Shown here piece after piece: positions 42,986-52,022 of a stretch of 64,000 nucleotides of DNA. The notes beneath the pieces are model-generated. The model did no database searches and was not told the origin of the DNA. It saw only the letters and a list, made by a program, of their open reading frames with translations. Position 1 is the first letter of the stretch. Each line of letters starts with the position of its first letter. Location: assembly GCF_000422705.1 (NCBI RefSeq), contig NZ_AUGO01000008.1, positions 186,001 through 250,000 of the forward strand, written 5' to 3'. Made by a program: the position numbers and the translations under genes. The DNA is from Flavobacterium soli DSM 19725 (GTDB lineage: Bacteria > Bacteroidota > Bacteroidia > Flavobacteriales > Flavobacteriaceae).

Positions 42986-43189
42986 ATGAAAAAACTAGTC
43001 GTAATTCTTTTTATTGTGGGTATAGTGCTTCTAGCATTTCTTAGCAATTTTGATTTTTTTACATCCATCGTTCCAAGTTGGCACACCACCATTTATCCAC
43101 TTTGGGCAATCGGTTTAGCAATTCTATTAGCTTTGATTTTTATACTAATAGCAATTAAAATTCTAAAATTATTTTTTAATAAAAAGTAA
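42986..43189 (+). CDS. Small two-helix membrane protein, hypothetical
   Basis: 67 aa with two hydrophobic segments (about 3-19, LVVILFIVGIVLLAFL, and 40-60, WAIGLAILLALIFILIAIKIL) and a lysine-rich C-terminus, so both ends are probably cytoplasmic. No family recognised. It lies between the boxed repeat and the purC promoter and may be a single-gene transcript. Clean start and composition support a real gene, but it could be spurious. Confidence 0.55.
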   Translation: MKKLVVILFIVGIVLLAFLSNFDFFTSIVPSWHTTIYPLWAIGLAILLALIFILIAIKILKLFFNKK

Positions 43190-43253
43190 AAAGCCTTTAA
43201 AAAATCTGTGAATCAGTGGCAAAAACACACACACAATAATCTTTAAAACAAAC

Positions 43254-43286
43254 TTTGCAAAACTCTCTGAAATAGTTTTAAATTTG
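43254..43286 (+). promoter_or_regulatory. purC promoter
   Basis: TTTG at 43254-43257, a 21-base spacer, TAAATTTG at 43279-43286; the ATG of purC is at 43319. This is a close match to the Bacteroidota housekeeping promoter. No purine riboswitch was recognised in the short leader. Confidence 0.75.
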
Positions 43287-43318
43287 TACTTCAAAATAAC
43301 AACACAACAACCCACTAA

Positions 43319-44287
43319 ATGAGCAATACAATAACTACAACCGACTTCAATTTTCCCAACCAAAAATCAGTTTACAGAGGAAAAGTGCGTGAAGTTTATA
43401 ACATCAATGATGAGCTTCTTGTAATGGTAGCTACCGATAGGCTTTCGGCATTTGACGTCGTGATGCCAAAAGGAATTCCCTACAAAGGTCAAATCCTGAA
43501 CCAAATTGCCACTCGTTTCATGCAAATGACCGAACATTTGGTACCAAATTGGTTGATTGCCACTCCTGATCCAAACGTAGCTGTTGGTCATTTGTGTGAA
43601 CCTTTCAAAGTAGAAATGGTCATCAGAGGCTATCTTTCGGGTCATGCCGCAAGAGAATACAATGCAGGAAAAAGAACGATTTGTGGTGTTACAATGCCAG
43701 AAGGTTTAAAAGAAAACGATAAATTTCCAGAACCCATCATTACTCCAACAACAAAGGCAGACAATGGCGAACACGACGAAGATATTTCCCGCGAGGATAT
43801 TTTGGCAAAAGGAATCGTTTCTGAAGAAGATTACCTAGTTCTTGAAAATTATACCCATGTTTTATACAACAAAGGAACCGAAATTGCTGCCGATAGAGGT
43901 TTGATTTTAGTGGATACAAAATATGAATTCGGAAAAACAAAAGACGGCAAAATTGTCCTGATTGATGAAATCCACACACCAGATTCTTCTCGTTATTTCT
44001 ACAAAGAAGGTTATCAGGAGCGTCAGGATAGAGGAGAGGAACAAAAGCAACTTTCAAAGGAATTTGTGCGTCAATGGTTGATTGCAAATGGTTTTCAAGG
44101 AAAAGACGGTCAGCAAATTCCAGACATGAATGAGGAATATATCGCTTCGGTTTCTGAACGTTATATCGAATTATTTGAAAATATCTTAGGAGAAAAATTC
44201 AACAAAGCCGATATTTCAAATATAAATGATAGAATAGAAAGCAATGTAAATCAGTTTTTGGAAGAATATAAAAACACTCAATCTTAA
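43319..44287 (+). CDS. purC: SAICAR synthetase (PurC)
   Basis: Phosphoribosylaminoimidazole-succinocarboxamide synthase, joining CAIR and aspartate in purine synthesis. 322 aa, the longer form common in Bacteroidota. Family motifs: [67 protein letters not shown]. Cytoplasmic single gene with its own promoter and a clear terminator downstream. Confidence 0.95.
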   Translation: MSNTITTTDFNFPNQKSVYRGKVREVYNINDELLVMVATDRLSAFDVVMPKGIPYKGQILNQIATRFMQMTEHLVPNWLIATPDPNVAVGHLCEPFKVEMVIRGYLSGHAAREYNAGKRTICGVTMPEGLKENDKFPEPIITPTTKADNGEHDEDISREDILAKGIVSEEDYLVLENYTHVLYNKGTEIAADRGLILVDTKYEFGKTKDGKIVLIDEIHTPDSSRYFYKEGYQERQDRGEEQKQLSKEFVRQWLIANGFQGKDGQQIPDMNEEYIASVSERYIELFENILGEKFNKADISNINDRIESNVNQFLEEYKNTQS

Positions 44288-44334
44288 TTTTTTTTGTTAA
44301 AATTAAAAAATTTTTTTGAACGAAAATACGCTCG

Positions 44335-44360
44335 AAACCGCCGTCAAATGGCGGTTTTTT
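44335..44360 (+). terminator. purC terminator
   Basis: 8-bp stem AAACCGCC (44335-44342) with GGCGGTTT (44350-44357), a 7-base loop and a run of T residues. Confidence 0.88.
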
Positions 44361-44421
44361 GTTTTCATAAGATTTTGATAAATGTTAAAATTTATTTTTT
44401 AATAAACTGATGCTGTAACAA

Positions 44422-44450
44422 ATATAAAAGCTTGGCGTCTACTTTTATAT
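44422..44450 (+). other. Leader hairpin before the small secreted protein gene
   Basis: ATATAAAAG (44422-44430) and CTTTTATAT (44442-44450) form a perfect 9-bp stem around the 11-base loop CTTGGCGTCTA, 31 bases before the ATG at 44482. There is no T run after it, so a role in mRNA stability or translation is more likely than termination. Confidence 0.45.
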
Positions 44451-44481
44451 AATCATCAATCAATCATTTAAATCAATTATC

Positions 44482-44847
44482 ATGAAATCAATCACAACAT
44501 TAGTACTGGCGTTAGTCGCTTTTTCTAACGTAACATTAGCTTCAACTTCTGAATCAAAAGCTAATCATTATTTAACTACAACTTTCAACATCGAAAACAA
44601 TTCTGAAGTAATTTTATCAAAATTTAAAAAGGTAAAAGCAGAAGAAGCAGGTCAGTTGAGCGAAGATGTAGAAAAATTAAAACATCAAAAAACTATCGAC
44701 GAAGTTATTGCAGAGAATTTAAAAGTTATCGAAAGTAATCCATTCGAAACTGAATTTTCAGCAATTGAAAATCTAAAACGTCAAAAGACAGTTGAAGAAA
44801 CCATTACAGAAGACCTAAAAATAATCGAAGAAATGGACTCACTGTAA
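44482..44847 (+). CDS. Small secreted protein with two helical repeats, hypothetical
   Basis: 121 aa with a signal peptide ending at TLAS (about 21). The mature part contains two copies of a 19-residue helix-like unit, starting LKHQKTIDEVI at 66 and LKRQKTVEETI at 98, offset by 32 residues. Charged and without cysteine or obvious binding motifs. Its leader just before the ATG is almost identical to that of the next gene, so the two may share ancestry of their upstream region or be co-regulated. Function unknown. Confidence 0.65.
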   Translation: MKSITTLVLALVAFSNVTLASTSESKANHYLTTTFNIENNSEVILSKFKKVKAEEAGQLSEDVEKLKHQKTIDEVIAENLKVIESNPFETEFSAIENLKRQKTVEETITEDLKIIEEMDSL

Positions 44848-44904
44848 TTAAATCAAAATTAAAATCAAATAATCAATACTCATTAATCATTAAAATCAAT
44901 CATC

Positions 44905-45264
44905 ATGAAAAAATCAATCGTTTATTTAAGTTTGGCACTTGCCCTTTCTGTTAATGCATTTGCATCAGATTACAGTTCAACACCATTTTATGCTACAAAT
45001 CCACTTGGTGTAGCCATCAGTAAAGGAGATTCTGAAACTGCTAAAAAAATCATTGAATACGGTGGAGATGTAAATCAAACCTATAACGGAATGACGCCGT
45101 TAATGATCGCTTCTCGTTACAACAATGTAGAAATGATCAAGCTTTTGCTTTCAAAAGGAGCCCGAATCGATACAAAAGATGAAAAAGGAAATACCGCTTT
45201 GAAACACGCGGAATTATCAAGTGCAAATGATGCAGTTGAGTTCTTGAAATCTTACAAGAAATAA
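44905..45264 (+). CDS. Secreted ankyrin-repeat protein
   Basis: 119 aa: signal peptide (1-21, ending NAFAS), then about three ankyrin repeats (LGVAISKGDSETAKKII, MTPLMIASRYNNVEMIKLLLSKGA, GNTALKHAELSSANDAVEFL). It would act in the periplasm as a protein-binding module. Small exported ankyrin proteins sometimes accompany catalase; no catalase gene is here. It ends 26 bases before a very strong terminator shared with the convergent helicase. Confidence 0.82.
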   Translation: MKKSIVYLSLALALSVNAFASDYSSTPFYATNPLGVAISKGDSETAKKIIEYGGDVNQTYNGMTPLMIASRYNNVEMIKLLLSKGARIDTKDEKGNTALKHAELSSANDAVEFLKSYKK

Positions 45265-45290
45265 GAAAATTTAATTGAGTTAGTTAGTTG

Positions 45291-45326
45291 AAGATAAAAG
45301 GTAAACGAAAGTTTACTTTTTATCTT
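45291..45326. terminator. Bidirectional terminator between the ankyrin and helicase genes
   Basis: A 16-bp stem (15 Watson-Crick pairs and one G-T) from 45291-45306 with 45311-45326, closed by a GAAA tetraloop and followed by T-rich sequence. The helicase stop codon (45313-45315) lies inside the right arm. Confidence 0.92.
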
Positions 45327-46662
45327 TTCTTTTTTTATCCCTAGTCTTCAGCATGTTTCGATTTACAGAACCTGAAGTTTTCTTTTTGGTTTTTGATGGA
45401 CCACCAAGATTGACCTTTTTATTCTTTTTTGCCTTTTCATGAAAAGCACCATCGCCATCAAGTTTCACTTTTTTCATTAAAAACTTGATAGGTTGCTTGT
45501 CTTTTTCAGGACCAATCAATTGAGTGGAAATTTCAACTTCTTCGGGGAAAGTTTCGATACCAAGTTCAGTATTCATCAACAATTCTACCTCAATTTTAAA
45601 TTCCTCTTCTCTCGGAGTAAAGAAACTAATGGCAGTTCCAGTAGCATCAGCACGACCGGTTCTACCAATTCTATGCATATATAATTCTGGAAGTTCCGGC
45701 ATTTCAAAGTTGATAACATGTGAGATATTCGAAATGTCCAAACCTCTAGCCATAATATCCGTAGTAATGATTCCGCGGAGGTTTCCTTCTTGAAATGATG
45801 CCATCGTACTCAAACGGTAATTCTGAGATTTATTGGAGTGGATTACACCAAATTCTCCTTCAAAATCAGCTTCAATTCGTTCATGAAGCATGTCGGAAAT
45901 CTTTTTATTGTTGACGAAAACCAAAATACGATCCATTGTTTCATCTGTTTTCAAGAGATATTTCAACAGGTTAATTTTTGTGTTGAAATTAGGAACGTTA
46001 TAAGTAATTTGAGTAATGTTCTCTAGTGGAGTTCCAGATTCGGCAAGTGTTACTTCTTCCGGGAAATCAAAATAATCATTCAAAACAGCATCCACTTCAT
46101 CCGTCATGGTGGCCGAAAATAGTATGTTTTGACGCTTTCCTTTCATCATCGCCAAGATGGCTGTCAACTGTGTTCTGAAACCAAGATTTAACATCTCATC
46201 AAATTCATCGATGACTAATTTTTGAGTTTCGTCAAAGCGAATAACGGCATCCAAAGCCAAATCCATTACACGTCCTGGAGTTCCTACCAAGATATCAATT
46301 CCTTCGTAAACGGCTTTCTTTTGTGTGTTGATGTTGACACCACCATAAATTCCAAGACTTTTAACCGACATATATTTGGTCAGTTTTTCAACTTCTTCCA
46401 CAACCTGAACCACAAGTTCACGTGTTGGAACCAGAATCACAATTTTTGGAGTATTGGTTGGTGTAAATTTGTATAATTTCAGCAATGGCAACAAATAGGC
46501 AAAGGTTTTACCCGTTCCTGTTTGGGCAATACCCATCATATCCCTTCCGGACATGATTACCGAAAAAGATTTTTCCTGAATTGGAGTAGGAGTAGTGAAC
46601 CCTAATTCGTCAATTGCTTTTTGTACGGATTTTGGAAGATTGAATTGCTCAAAAGTAGTCAT
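45313..46662 (-). CDS. DEAD-box RNA helicase with DEFD motif
   Basis: 449-aa ATP-dependent RNA helicase of the RhlE-like type: Q-motif FNLPKSVQKAI, motif I AQTGTGKT, PTREL, motif II, SATM, and HRIGRTGR. Motif II reads DEFD where the family usually has DEAD. The tail (about 385-449) is rich in lysine and likely binds RNA. It lies 86 bases downstream of the response-regulator gene on the same strand; whether it is co-transcribed is unclear. Confidence 0.93.
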   Translation of the reverse strand: MTTFEQFNLPKSVQKAIDELGFTTPTPIQEKSFSVIMSGRDMMGIAQTGTGKTFAYLLPLLKLYKFTPTNTPKIVILVPTRELVVQVVEEVEKLTKYMSVKSLGIYGGVNINTQKKAVYEGIDILVGTPGRVMDLALDAVIRFDETQKLVIDEFDEMLNLGFRTQLTAILAMMKGKRQNILFSATMTDEVDAVLNDYFDFPEEVTLAESGTPLENITQITYNVPNFNTKINLLKYLLKTDETMDRILVFVNNKKISDMLHERIEADFEGEFGVIHSNKSQNYRLSTMASFQEGNLRGIITTDIMARGLDISNISHVINFEMPELPELYMHRIGRTGRADATGTAISFFTPREEEFKIEVELLMNTELGIETFPEEVEISTQLIGPEKDKQPIKFLMKKVKLDGDGAFHEKAKKNKKVNLGGPSKTKKKTSGSVNRNMLKTRDKKRKDKK

Positions 46663-46748
46663 TTGCCTTAATTTTCTGCAAATATACGTTTTTTGAAAGG
46701 AACCTAAGAATTAAGTACTCCGAATGGACATTTTAGAAAAATGACTTG

Positions 46749-47117
46749 TCAATTAAACAATCGTTTGACTCTCAATATCAATTCGTTAGGGTTAAAAGGT
46801 TTTGCAACAAAATCATCAGCTCCAAGCTTAAACGCTTCAACAACAGTTCGTTCCTCTTCTCCCAAAGCCGAAAGTACAATTACTGGCATATTGGGGAAAT
46901 TTTCCTTGATGTAGTTCACCACTTCCAGACCTGATTTGTAGGGTAGCATCACATCCGTTAAAACCATATCGGGTTCGATTATCGGAATTCGTTCTATAGC
47001 ATTTAGTCCGTCTTTGGCTATAGTAAGTTGGTAGCCTTCTTTTTTGAGGACGAACTGGAGTATCTTGATCATCAGTTCATCGTCTTCTACGATTAATATT
47101 TTCTTAGGATTGCTCAT
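46749..47117 (-). CDS. Single-domain response regulator (receiver only)
   Basis: 122 aa, a complete CheY-like receiver with no output domain. The acidic pocket E11-D12-D13, phospho-acceptor D55 in LTDVMLP, S83 and K106 in AKPF are present. It is the last gene of the minus-strand polysaccharide-type operon, 13 bases after the DUF4838 gene. No histidine kinase is in the window. It may act by protein contact with the synthase machinery or as a phosphorelay step; this is inference. Confidence 0.88.
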   Translation of the reverse strand: MSNPKKILIVEDDELMIKILQFVLKKEGYQLTIAKDGLNAIERIPIIEPDMVLTDVMLPYKSGLEVVNYIKENFPNMPVIVLSALGEEERTVVEAFKLGADDFVAKPFNPNELILRVKRLFN

Positions 47118-47130
47118 TTGGGGTTTGCAA

Positions 47131-49329
47131 TTATTTTTTTAATAATTCAATTTCGTCTAGCATTACCATTGGTTTTTTATTTTTTCGCTTTCGCCAAAAT
47201 GGTAAGTCTTCCTGATTTTGAATCAAAATTCTAATTGTAGTAAACATACTAAAACTTTCACTATAAAACCCTAATTGTTTGCTATTGTTGGTATAATTTT
47301 CTGTTAAATCATTGATTTCACGTTTTTCAATTTCTTTCCATTTACCTTTATATAAACCTAACAGTGTGACTTTTTTTGGAATAAAAACCCAATGCCGTTG
47401 ATCTTCTAGAAAATTAATATTCAGGTGATTAAAGTCTAAATTGTTTGTTTTTATTTCAATCTCGGGATCGGTTCCATACCATCCAATCCAGTTGATATTG
47501 AAATCTTTATACCCTCGGTTTCCATCCACTAGTCCATCACTTCCCTTTCCTTTAAACTCTTCAGCAGGTTCAGTTAAAAAAATCACTTCGAGGTTTTCAC
47601 CCAAATGAGAGGTTGTGTTTTTAATGATTTCTAACCAATCTTTCAAATATTGATCTGGAGAAACCCCTTCTTCACCTAATTCATAAATTCCCAATTGATT
47701 GCATTGGGTTACAAAATCTTGAACTCTGTCGGTAAGACCATTTCGCACTTTTTTTTGTCCATTTTCATCCGTAACAAACATTCCGTGTGGATCTTTTCCA
47801 TAAAATTTTGATTGTTCAAAATAAACATATTCAAGAGCCAAACGTAGCTTTGAAACTCGTTTTCTCAGTTCAACATCATCGTTAACCGCCTTTTCCGCTT
47901 CTTCAATCAATTGATCATATTGATCCATGGCTTCGGGAGTTAGGAACGTATTTCGGCTTTGAACAGGACCCGAATAAATGTCCAAGTATCTATTGGCTTT
48001 CATCTGATTTTTGGTCAAAAGAGCTAAATAGTTCCGAATCGAAGGAGCGGCTTTTCCATAAAAACCTCTTAAAAAGTCATTAGTAACTTCATCAACGTCA
48101 ATGTTGACATTCCATAAAAGTTTCGCTAAAATATACTGCCTCAATTCTGAAAAATCCCCTTGAACATCGGCATAACCTTGAACGAAAAGTCCTTTTACCT
48201 CATTTTTTTTTAGGAACTTATAATTTTCAGAGAAAGTATGAAGGTTAGGGAAAGGTGATAAATAATTCGAAAATTGAACGGTATAATCCCAAAAATACAA
48301 ATGAGAAGTGGTTGATTTCCAATTTTTTATTATTTTTTTGAAAGACGAATTATCGTTAAACAATTTCCCGCGATCCAATTCAATTGGGGAAAAAAGCGTG
48401 TAGATATTGGGTTCAATCTTCAGATGAATTGGAGGATTATAAGTGTGAAGATAAGCCAAAGTCGTAAATTTCGTATCAGGAAAACGGGCTGCAATCCGGT
48501 TCAAAAAATGATACAATCCCCCTTGTGGACCACCAAATTCAGCATTTATTTTTTTGCATTCTTCACATTCACAATAAATTACATCATCATTTTGACTGAT
48601 GGAATAAAATTGAGCATCAGGACGTTGGGATATAATTTTAGCTATTTTTTCGACAACCAAATTAACAACGGTGTCATTGGTCATACACAATGATTCGGGT
48701 CTTCTTTTTTCTTCGTATAATGCAAAGAAGTTTGGATTTTTTTCGAAATTTTCCTTCGATGGCAAAAGGATGTCGAATGAATGTCCCCAAATCCCAAAAT
48801 CATCAGGATGCCAATCTAGTTTGTGCCATTCACGAAAGCTTTCGTCAAATGCATCTGGATAGAAAAGGGCTCGGTATTCAAATGAAGGCTCATGAATTTG
48901 CCTTGTGTTTTTTGGAAAATAAAAAATAGTTTTCTCAGGTACATATTCAACCGAAGCGGTAAACTTTCGGAATCCCCATTTTTCGAGCAAAGTATAAACC
49001 CCATAACGAAGCAATTTTTCATTTTGACCATTGATGTAGAGGCTTTTCTCGTCACTTTCGAGGCTAAATGTATTTTTTTTTAAGTTTCCGTCAACTTTCA
49101 AATAGATGGCAACATTGCTGCTTTCGCCTTTCGGCAAAATAGAGATTGGGACTTTAAAAACTTTGTCCAAATAGTTTTTTAAAATCAAACCAGCATTTTC
49201 TGAATTTTCAGATGAAAGAATGATCCTGTATGCGGTATCATTGTTAGTTTCAATACTAATTTCGGATTGTGCCATCGTCTTGAAGCTTAGAAATATCAGA
49301 AAAATATATTGAAAAATTTTTTGAGGCAT
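47131..49329 (-). CDS. DUF4838 protein, glycoside-hydrolase-like, exported
   Basis: 732 aa with a signal peptide (1-20, ending KTMAQ). An N-terminal alpha/beta domain like that preceding GH67/GH20 barrels (about 22-125, including RYGVYTLLEKWGFRKF), then a TIM-barrel-like region I recognise as DUF4838 (about 130-480; SLCMTNDTV, FYSISQNDDVIYCECEECKKIN with a Cys cluster, LYFWDYTVQFSNY), and a C-terminal beta-sandwich resembling a discoidin-type module (about 575-732). Activity is unproven; a periplasmic polysaccharide hydrolase parallel to PgaB is a reasonable guess. It lies 3 bases after the YaiO-like gene. Confidence 0.75.
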   Translation of the reverse strand: MPQKIFQYIFLIFLSFKTMAQSEISIETNNDTAYRIILSSENSENAGLILKNYLDKVFKVPISILPKGESSNVAIYLKVDGNLKKNTFSLESDEKSLYINGQNEKLLRYGVYTLLEKWGFRKFTASVEYVPEKTIFYFPKNTRQIHEPSFEYRALFYPDAFDESFREWHKLDWHPDDFGIWGHSFDILLPSKENFEKNPNFFALYEEKRRPESLCMTNDTVVNLVVEKIAKIISQRPDAQFYSISQNDDVIYCECEECKKINAEFGGPQGGLYHFLNRIAARFPDTKFTTLAYLHTYNPPIHLKIEPNIYTLFSPIELDRGKLFNDNSSFKKIIKNWKSTTSHLYFWDYTVQFSNYLSPFPNLHTFSENYKFLKKNEVKGLFVQGYADVQGDFSELRQYILAKLLWNVNIDVDEVTNDFLRGFYGKAAPSIRNYLALLTKNQMKANRYLDIYSGPVQSRNTFLTPEAMDQYDQLIEEAEKAVNDDVELRKRVSKLRLALEYVYFEQSKFYGKDPHGMFVTDENGQKKVRNGLTDRVQDFVTQCNQLGIYELGEEGVSPDQYLKDWLEIIKNTTSHLGENLEVIFLTEPAEEFKGKGSDGLVDGNRGYKDFNINWIGWYGTDPEIEIKTNNLDFNHLNINFLEDQRHWVFIPKKVTLLGLYKGKWKEIEKREINDLTENYTNNSKQLGFYSESFSMFTTIRILIQNQEDLPFWRKRKNKKPMVMLDEIELLKK

Positions 49330-49332
49330 TTT

Positions 49333-50592
49333 TTAGAATTTATATTGAAACATCAAAGACAGTTCCAATTCATTCTGTTTGAGGCCTGGAGTATATTCCT
49401 GATTATTAAAAGTTGCCTGAATTCCAGTTACATAGTGATTGTTGAAAATCCTGTAATAGCCACCACCCATTCGGTAGGAATCAAGAGCTACCCTTTGATC
49501 AAATTGCCCTAGAGTTGTTCGTTCATCAGGTGAAGTTCCATAACCGGCAATCACGGTTAGATAATCAAATCGTGTGTCAAAATAGTACCGCGTCGTGAGG
49601 GTAAAAGCGGGATAGAAATCGCTTTTTTCGTTTTGAATAAAGGTTCTGAAATTAATCCAATAGGCACCTAAATATTTACCAATCCCGATAACTCCGGTCT
49701 TGAATTCCCGATTATCAGCTTTTGTAAATCGGAAACCTAAATCGGCTTCCCAACCTTTTTTGAAATTCTGAAAATAGGAATATCCTAATCTCAATTTGGG
49801 GAAAACTAGATCATCACTATAAGCTGCACCAATATAAGAATAGCTCATTTTTCCAGTAAAAATATAAGATTCTGCTTCATATTGTAGTCCGTTTGCAATA
49901 CTTTCGTCAAAAGCAAAACGGTCTGCATAGTTGATTCTTCCAATCAAAGAACCCCAACTTCTTTCACGGATGTATTGGACACTTCCTAGATGCCATGGTC
50001 CATAATTGTCCCTATCAAAAGTTGTATAACTATAGTTTACACCAATTCGATCGGAGTTAATTTTAGAATCCAAAAAGAAAATGCGTTGTTTTATTTCTTC
50101 ATCATTTGGAAATTCTGGTTCGATAGTTTTTAGGTAAAGTAATTCCGCTTTTTCATCATTTTTCAACTGCAAGACATTCCATTTTTTCAATTTAAAATAC
50201 TTTTTTTGTGGATGGATTGCAATGGCTTTGTCTACTAAAAATTCAGCTTCGGAGTAATTTTTTTCTTCTAAATGTAGGTTAATCAGATACAAGAAGGCAT
50301 CTTCATAGACTGGATTTTTGGCAATCACATGATTATAATAATATTTAGCACTGTCATTTTGCTTGTTCAATTGGTGGATTCTTCCTGCCAGAAGGTGAAA
50401 ATCCAAATAATCAGGAGTCAGCTTGATGCCAAGCTGTGATTTTTTTAGTCCAGATTCAAGTTTGTTTTCTCGAACATCTTTCAAGGCTTCTACCAAAAGG
50501 CTGTCGACATCTATATTTTGGCTTAAAGCCGAAAAATTAAAGGCTAAAATAAAAAGAGTTGCAAGAGCAAAATTATAATGTTTCAGTTTCAT
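49333..50592 (-). CDS. TPR plus YaiO-like outer-membrane beta-barrel protein
   Basis: 419 aa. Signal peptide (1-24), a helical TPR region (about 28-180; for example HLLAGRIHQLNKQNDSAKYYYNH split by family-typical spacing), then a beta-barrel of alternating strands (about 190-419) ending in aromatic F. TPR plus outer-membrane barrel is the layout of polysaccharide exporters such as PgaA and BcsC. It sits between the glycosyltransferase and the DUF4838 gene with gaps of 2 and 3 bases, so the export-channel role fits well. Confidence 0.8.
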   Translation of the reverse strand: MKLKHYNFALATLFILAFNFSALSQNIDVDSLLVEALKDVRENKLESGLKKSQLGIKLTPDYLDFHLLAGRIHQLNKQNDSAKYYYNHVIAKNPVYEDAFLYLINLHLEEKNYSEAEFLVDKAIAIHPQKKYFKLKKWNVLQLKNDEKAELLYLKTIEPEFPNDEEIKQRIFFLDSKINSDRIGVNYSYTTFDRDNYGPWHLGSVQYIRERSWGSLIGRINYADRFAFDESIANGLQYEAESYIFTGKMSYSYIGAAYSDDLVFPKLRLGYSYFQNFKKGWEADLGFRFTKADNREFKTGVIGIGKYLGAYWINFRTFIQNEKSDFYPAFTLTTRYYFDTRFDYLTVIAGYGTSPDERTTLGQFDQRVALDSYRMGGGYYRIFNNHYVTGIQATFNNQEYTPGLKQNELELSLMFQYKF

Positions 50593-50594
50593 AT

Positions 50595-52022
50595 TTATTT
50601 TATTTTTTTGATCGTATTAAATCCTTGGCGTTGCATGTTTCCCCAAGATTGTTCTTTTTGTCTAAAGAAATGCCAGTATCCTTTTAATGAAGCATAAACA
50701 TTGACAGGATGATAAACAAACGGTTCGATAATGGCCATAAAAATAAGGATTAAAAGCTCTTTTAGGTTTGCATAATTTTTATATAAAAGCTCATCCAAAA
50801 ATATAGAAATTATGGTTATCGTGAGGTAAAAAAGATAAACAAGTAACGTTAGATATAAAAAAAACTCATAATTGAAATCCAAAAAGAAAAAACATGCGAT
50901 AATAACGATGACGCCAATCAATTCTAATATCGGAACCATAAATTCGAAAGCAAAAAAATAAGGCAGGATTAAAAATGCTGTTTTGCCATATTTTTTTTTG
51001 AAAAACATGTTTTTATGAAGATAAAGAGTTTGAATTAATCCTCTTGCCCATCGAACGCGTTGTCTAATCAAGACTTCTTTAGTAGCTGGAACTTCGGTCC
51101 AGCATAATGATTCGGGAATGTATTTTATGGCAAATTCTAATTGGTTTTCATGCATGTGTTTTCGCATTCGCGTAATTAGTTCCATGTCTTCGCCTAAAGA
51201 TTTGTGCCAATATCCACCTGCTGCAATGGCAATTTCTTTATCGAACATACCCAAACCACCCGAAACTAAAAGCAATCCGTTGATTTGACTCCAAGCCATT
51301 CTACCAAAAAGGAAAGCCCTAACATATTCCAGTTCTTGAAATCGTGGATACCAGCCACGAGGAAAATGAACTTTGACAAGAAAACCATCCTTTACTTCGC
51401 AGGAATTAGAAATCCTGATTCCGGCACCTGTTGCAATGACCCTTTTTTTATTTTCCATAAAAGGTTTTGCTAATTTGATGATCGTGTCGTTTTTCAAGAT
51501 ACAATCAACATCAGTACAGAGAAATAATGGATATTTCGTTGAATTTATTCCTGCATTTGAAGCATCGGCTTTGCTTTTTCCATTTTCCTTATCGACTACC
51601 AACAGCTTCGAATAAACTGGATTCGTAGATTTATAGTGTCCTCTAACGGGCTGGGTGATGATTTTTTCCTGATAAAAGAAATCAACTTTTACCATTTCAA
51701 ATTCCTTAATCAGTTTTTCCAAAGTATCATCTGTACTTCCATCGTTTACAATAACAACTTCAAACTTTGGATAGGTTAGCGAAAGCAATGATTTTACATT
51801 AAAAACTACGTTTTGACCCTCATTGTAAGCTGGAGCAACAACAGAAACACCTACTACATGGTTGGATTTAACAAGGATATCGTCATGTGTGAAGTATTTT
51901 GCATTAATATGTTTTTTTATGGCAAAATAGGACAAGAACGCCAATATCATATAGAAAAAGATATATGATATGGAAAAAAAAGCAATAAAAACCTCATAAT
52001 AATGCAGTACTTCTCTCATCAT
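50595..52022 (-). CDS. Processive family-2 glycosyltransferase (polysaccharide synthase)
   Basis: 475-aa inner-membrane enzyme. One N-terminal transmembrane segment (about 11-35), the GT-A domain, then about three to five C-terminal segments (350-435). Processive GT2 residues are all present: D94 in VNDGSTDD, D153 in KADASN, D171/D173 in TDVDC, E278-D279 in GED, and QRVRW at 321-325. This is the pattern of PgaC, hyaluronan and cellulose synthases; no PilZ domain is seen. Its start overlaps the HEAT gene stop as ATGA. The sugar made is unknown. Confidence 0.9.
   Translation of the reverse strand: MMREVLHYYEVFIAFFSISYIFFYMILAFLSYFAIKKHINAKYFTHDDILVKSNHVVGVSVVAPAYNEGQNVVFNVKSLLSLTYPKFEVVIVNDGSTDDTLEKLIKEFEMVKVDFFYQEKIITQPVRGHYKSTNPVYSKLLVVDKENGKSKADASNAGINSTKYPLFLCTDVDCILKNDTIIKLAKPFMENKKRVIATGAGIRISNSCEVKDGFLVKVHFPRGWYPRFQELEYVRAFLFGRMAWSQINGLLLVSGGLGMFDKEIAIAAGGYWHKSLGEDMELITRMRKHMHENQLEFAIKYIPESLCWTEVPATKEVLIRQRVRWARGLIQTLYLHKNMFFKKKYGKTAFLILPYFFAFEFMVPILELIGVIVIIACFFFLDFNYEFFLYLTLLVYLFYLTITIISIFLDELLYKNYANLKELLILIFMAIIEPFVYHPVNVYASLKGYWHFFRQKEQSWGNMQRQGFNTIKKIK

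Noticed and set aside
43205..43222. Words like CTGTGAATCAGTGGCAAA before purC
   Set aside because: They resemble a common AT-rich intergenic pattern seen also near 25140, but similarity is too low to call a repeat family from this window alone.
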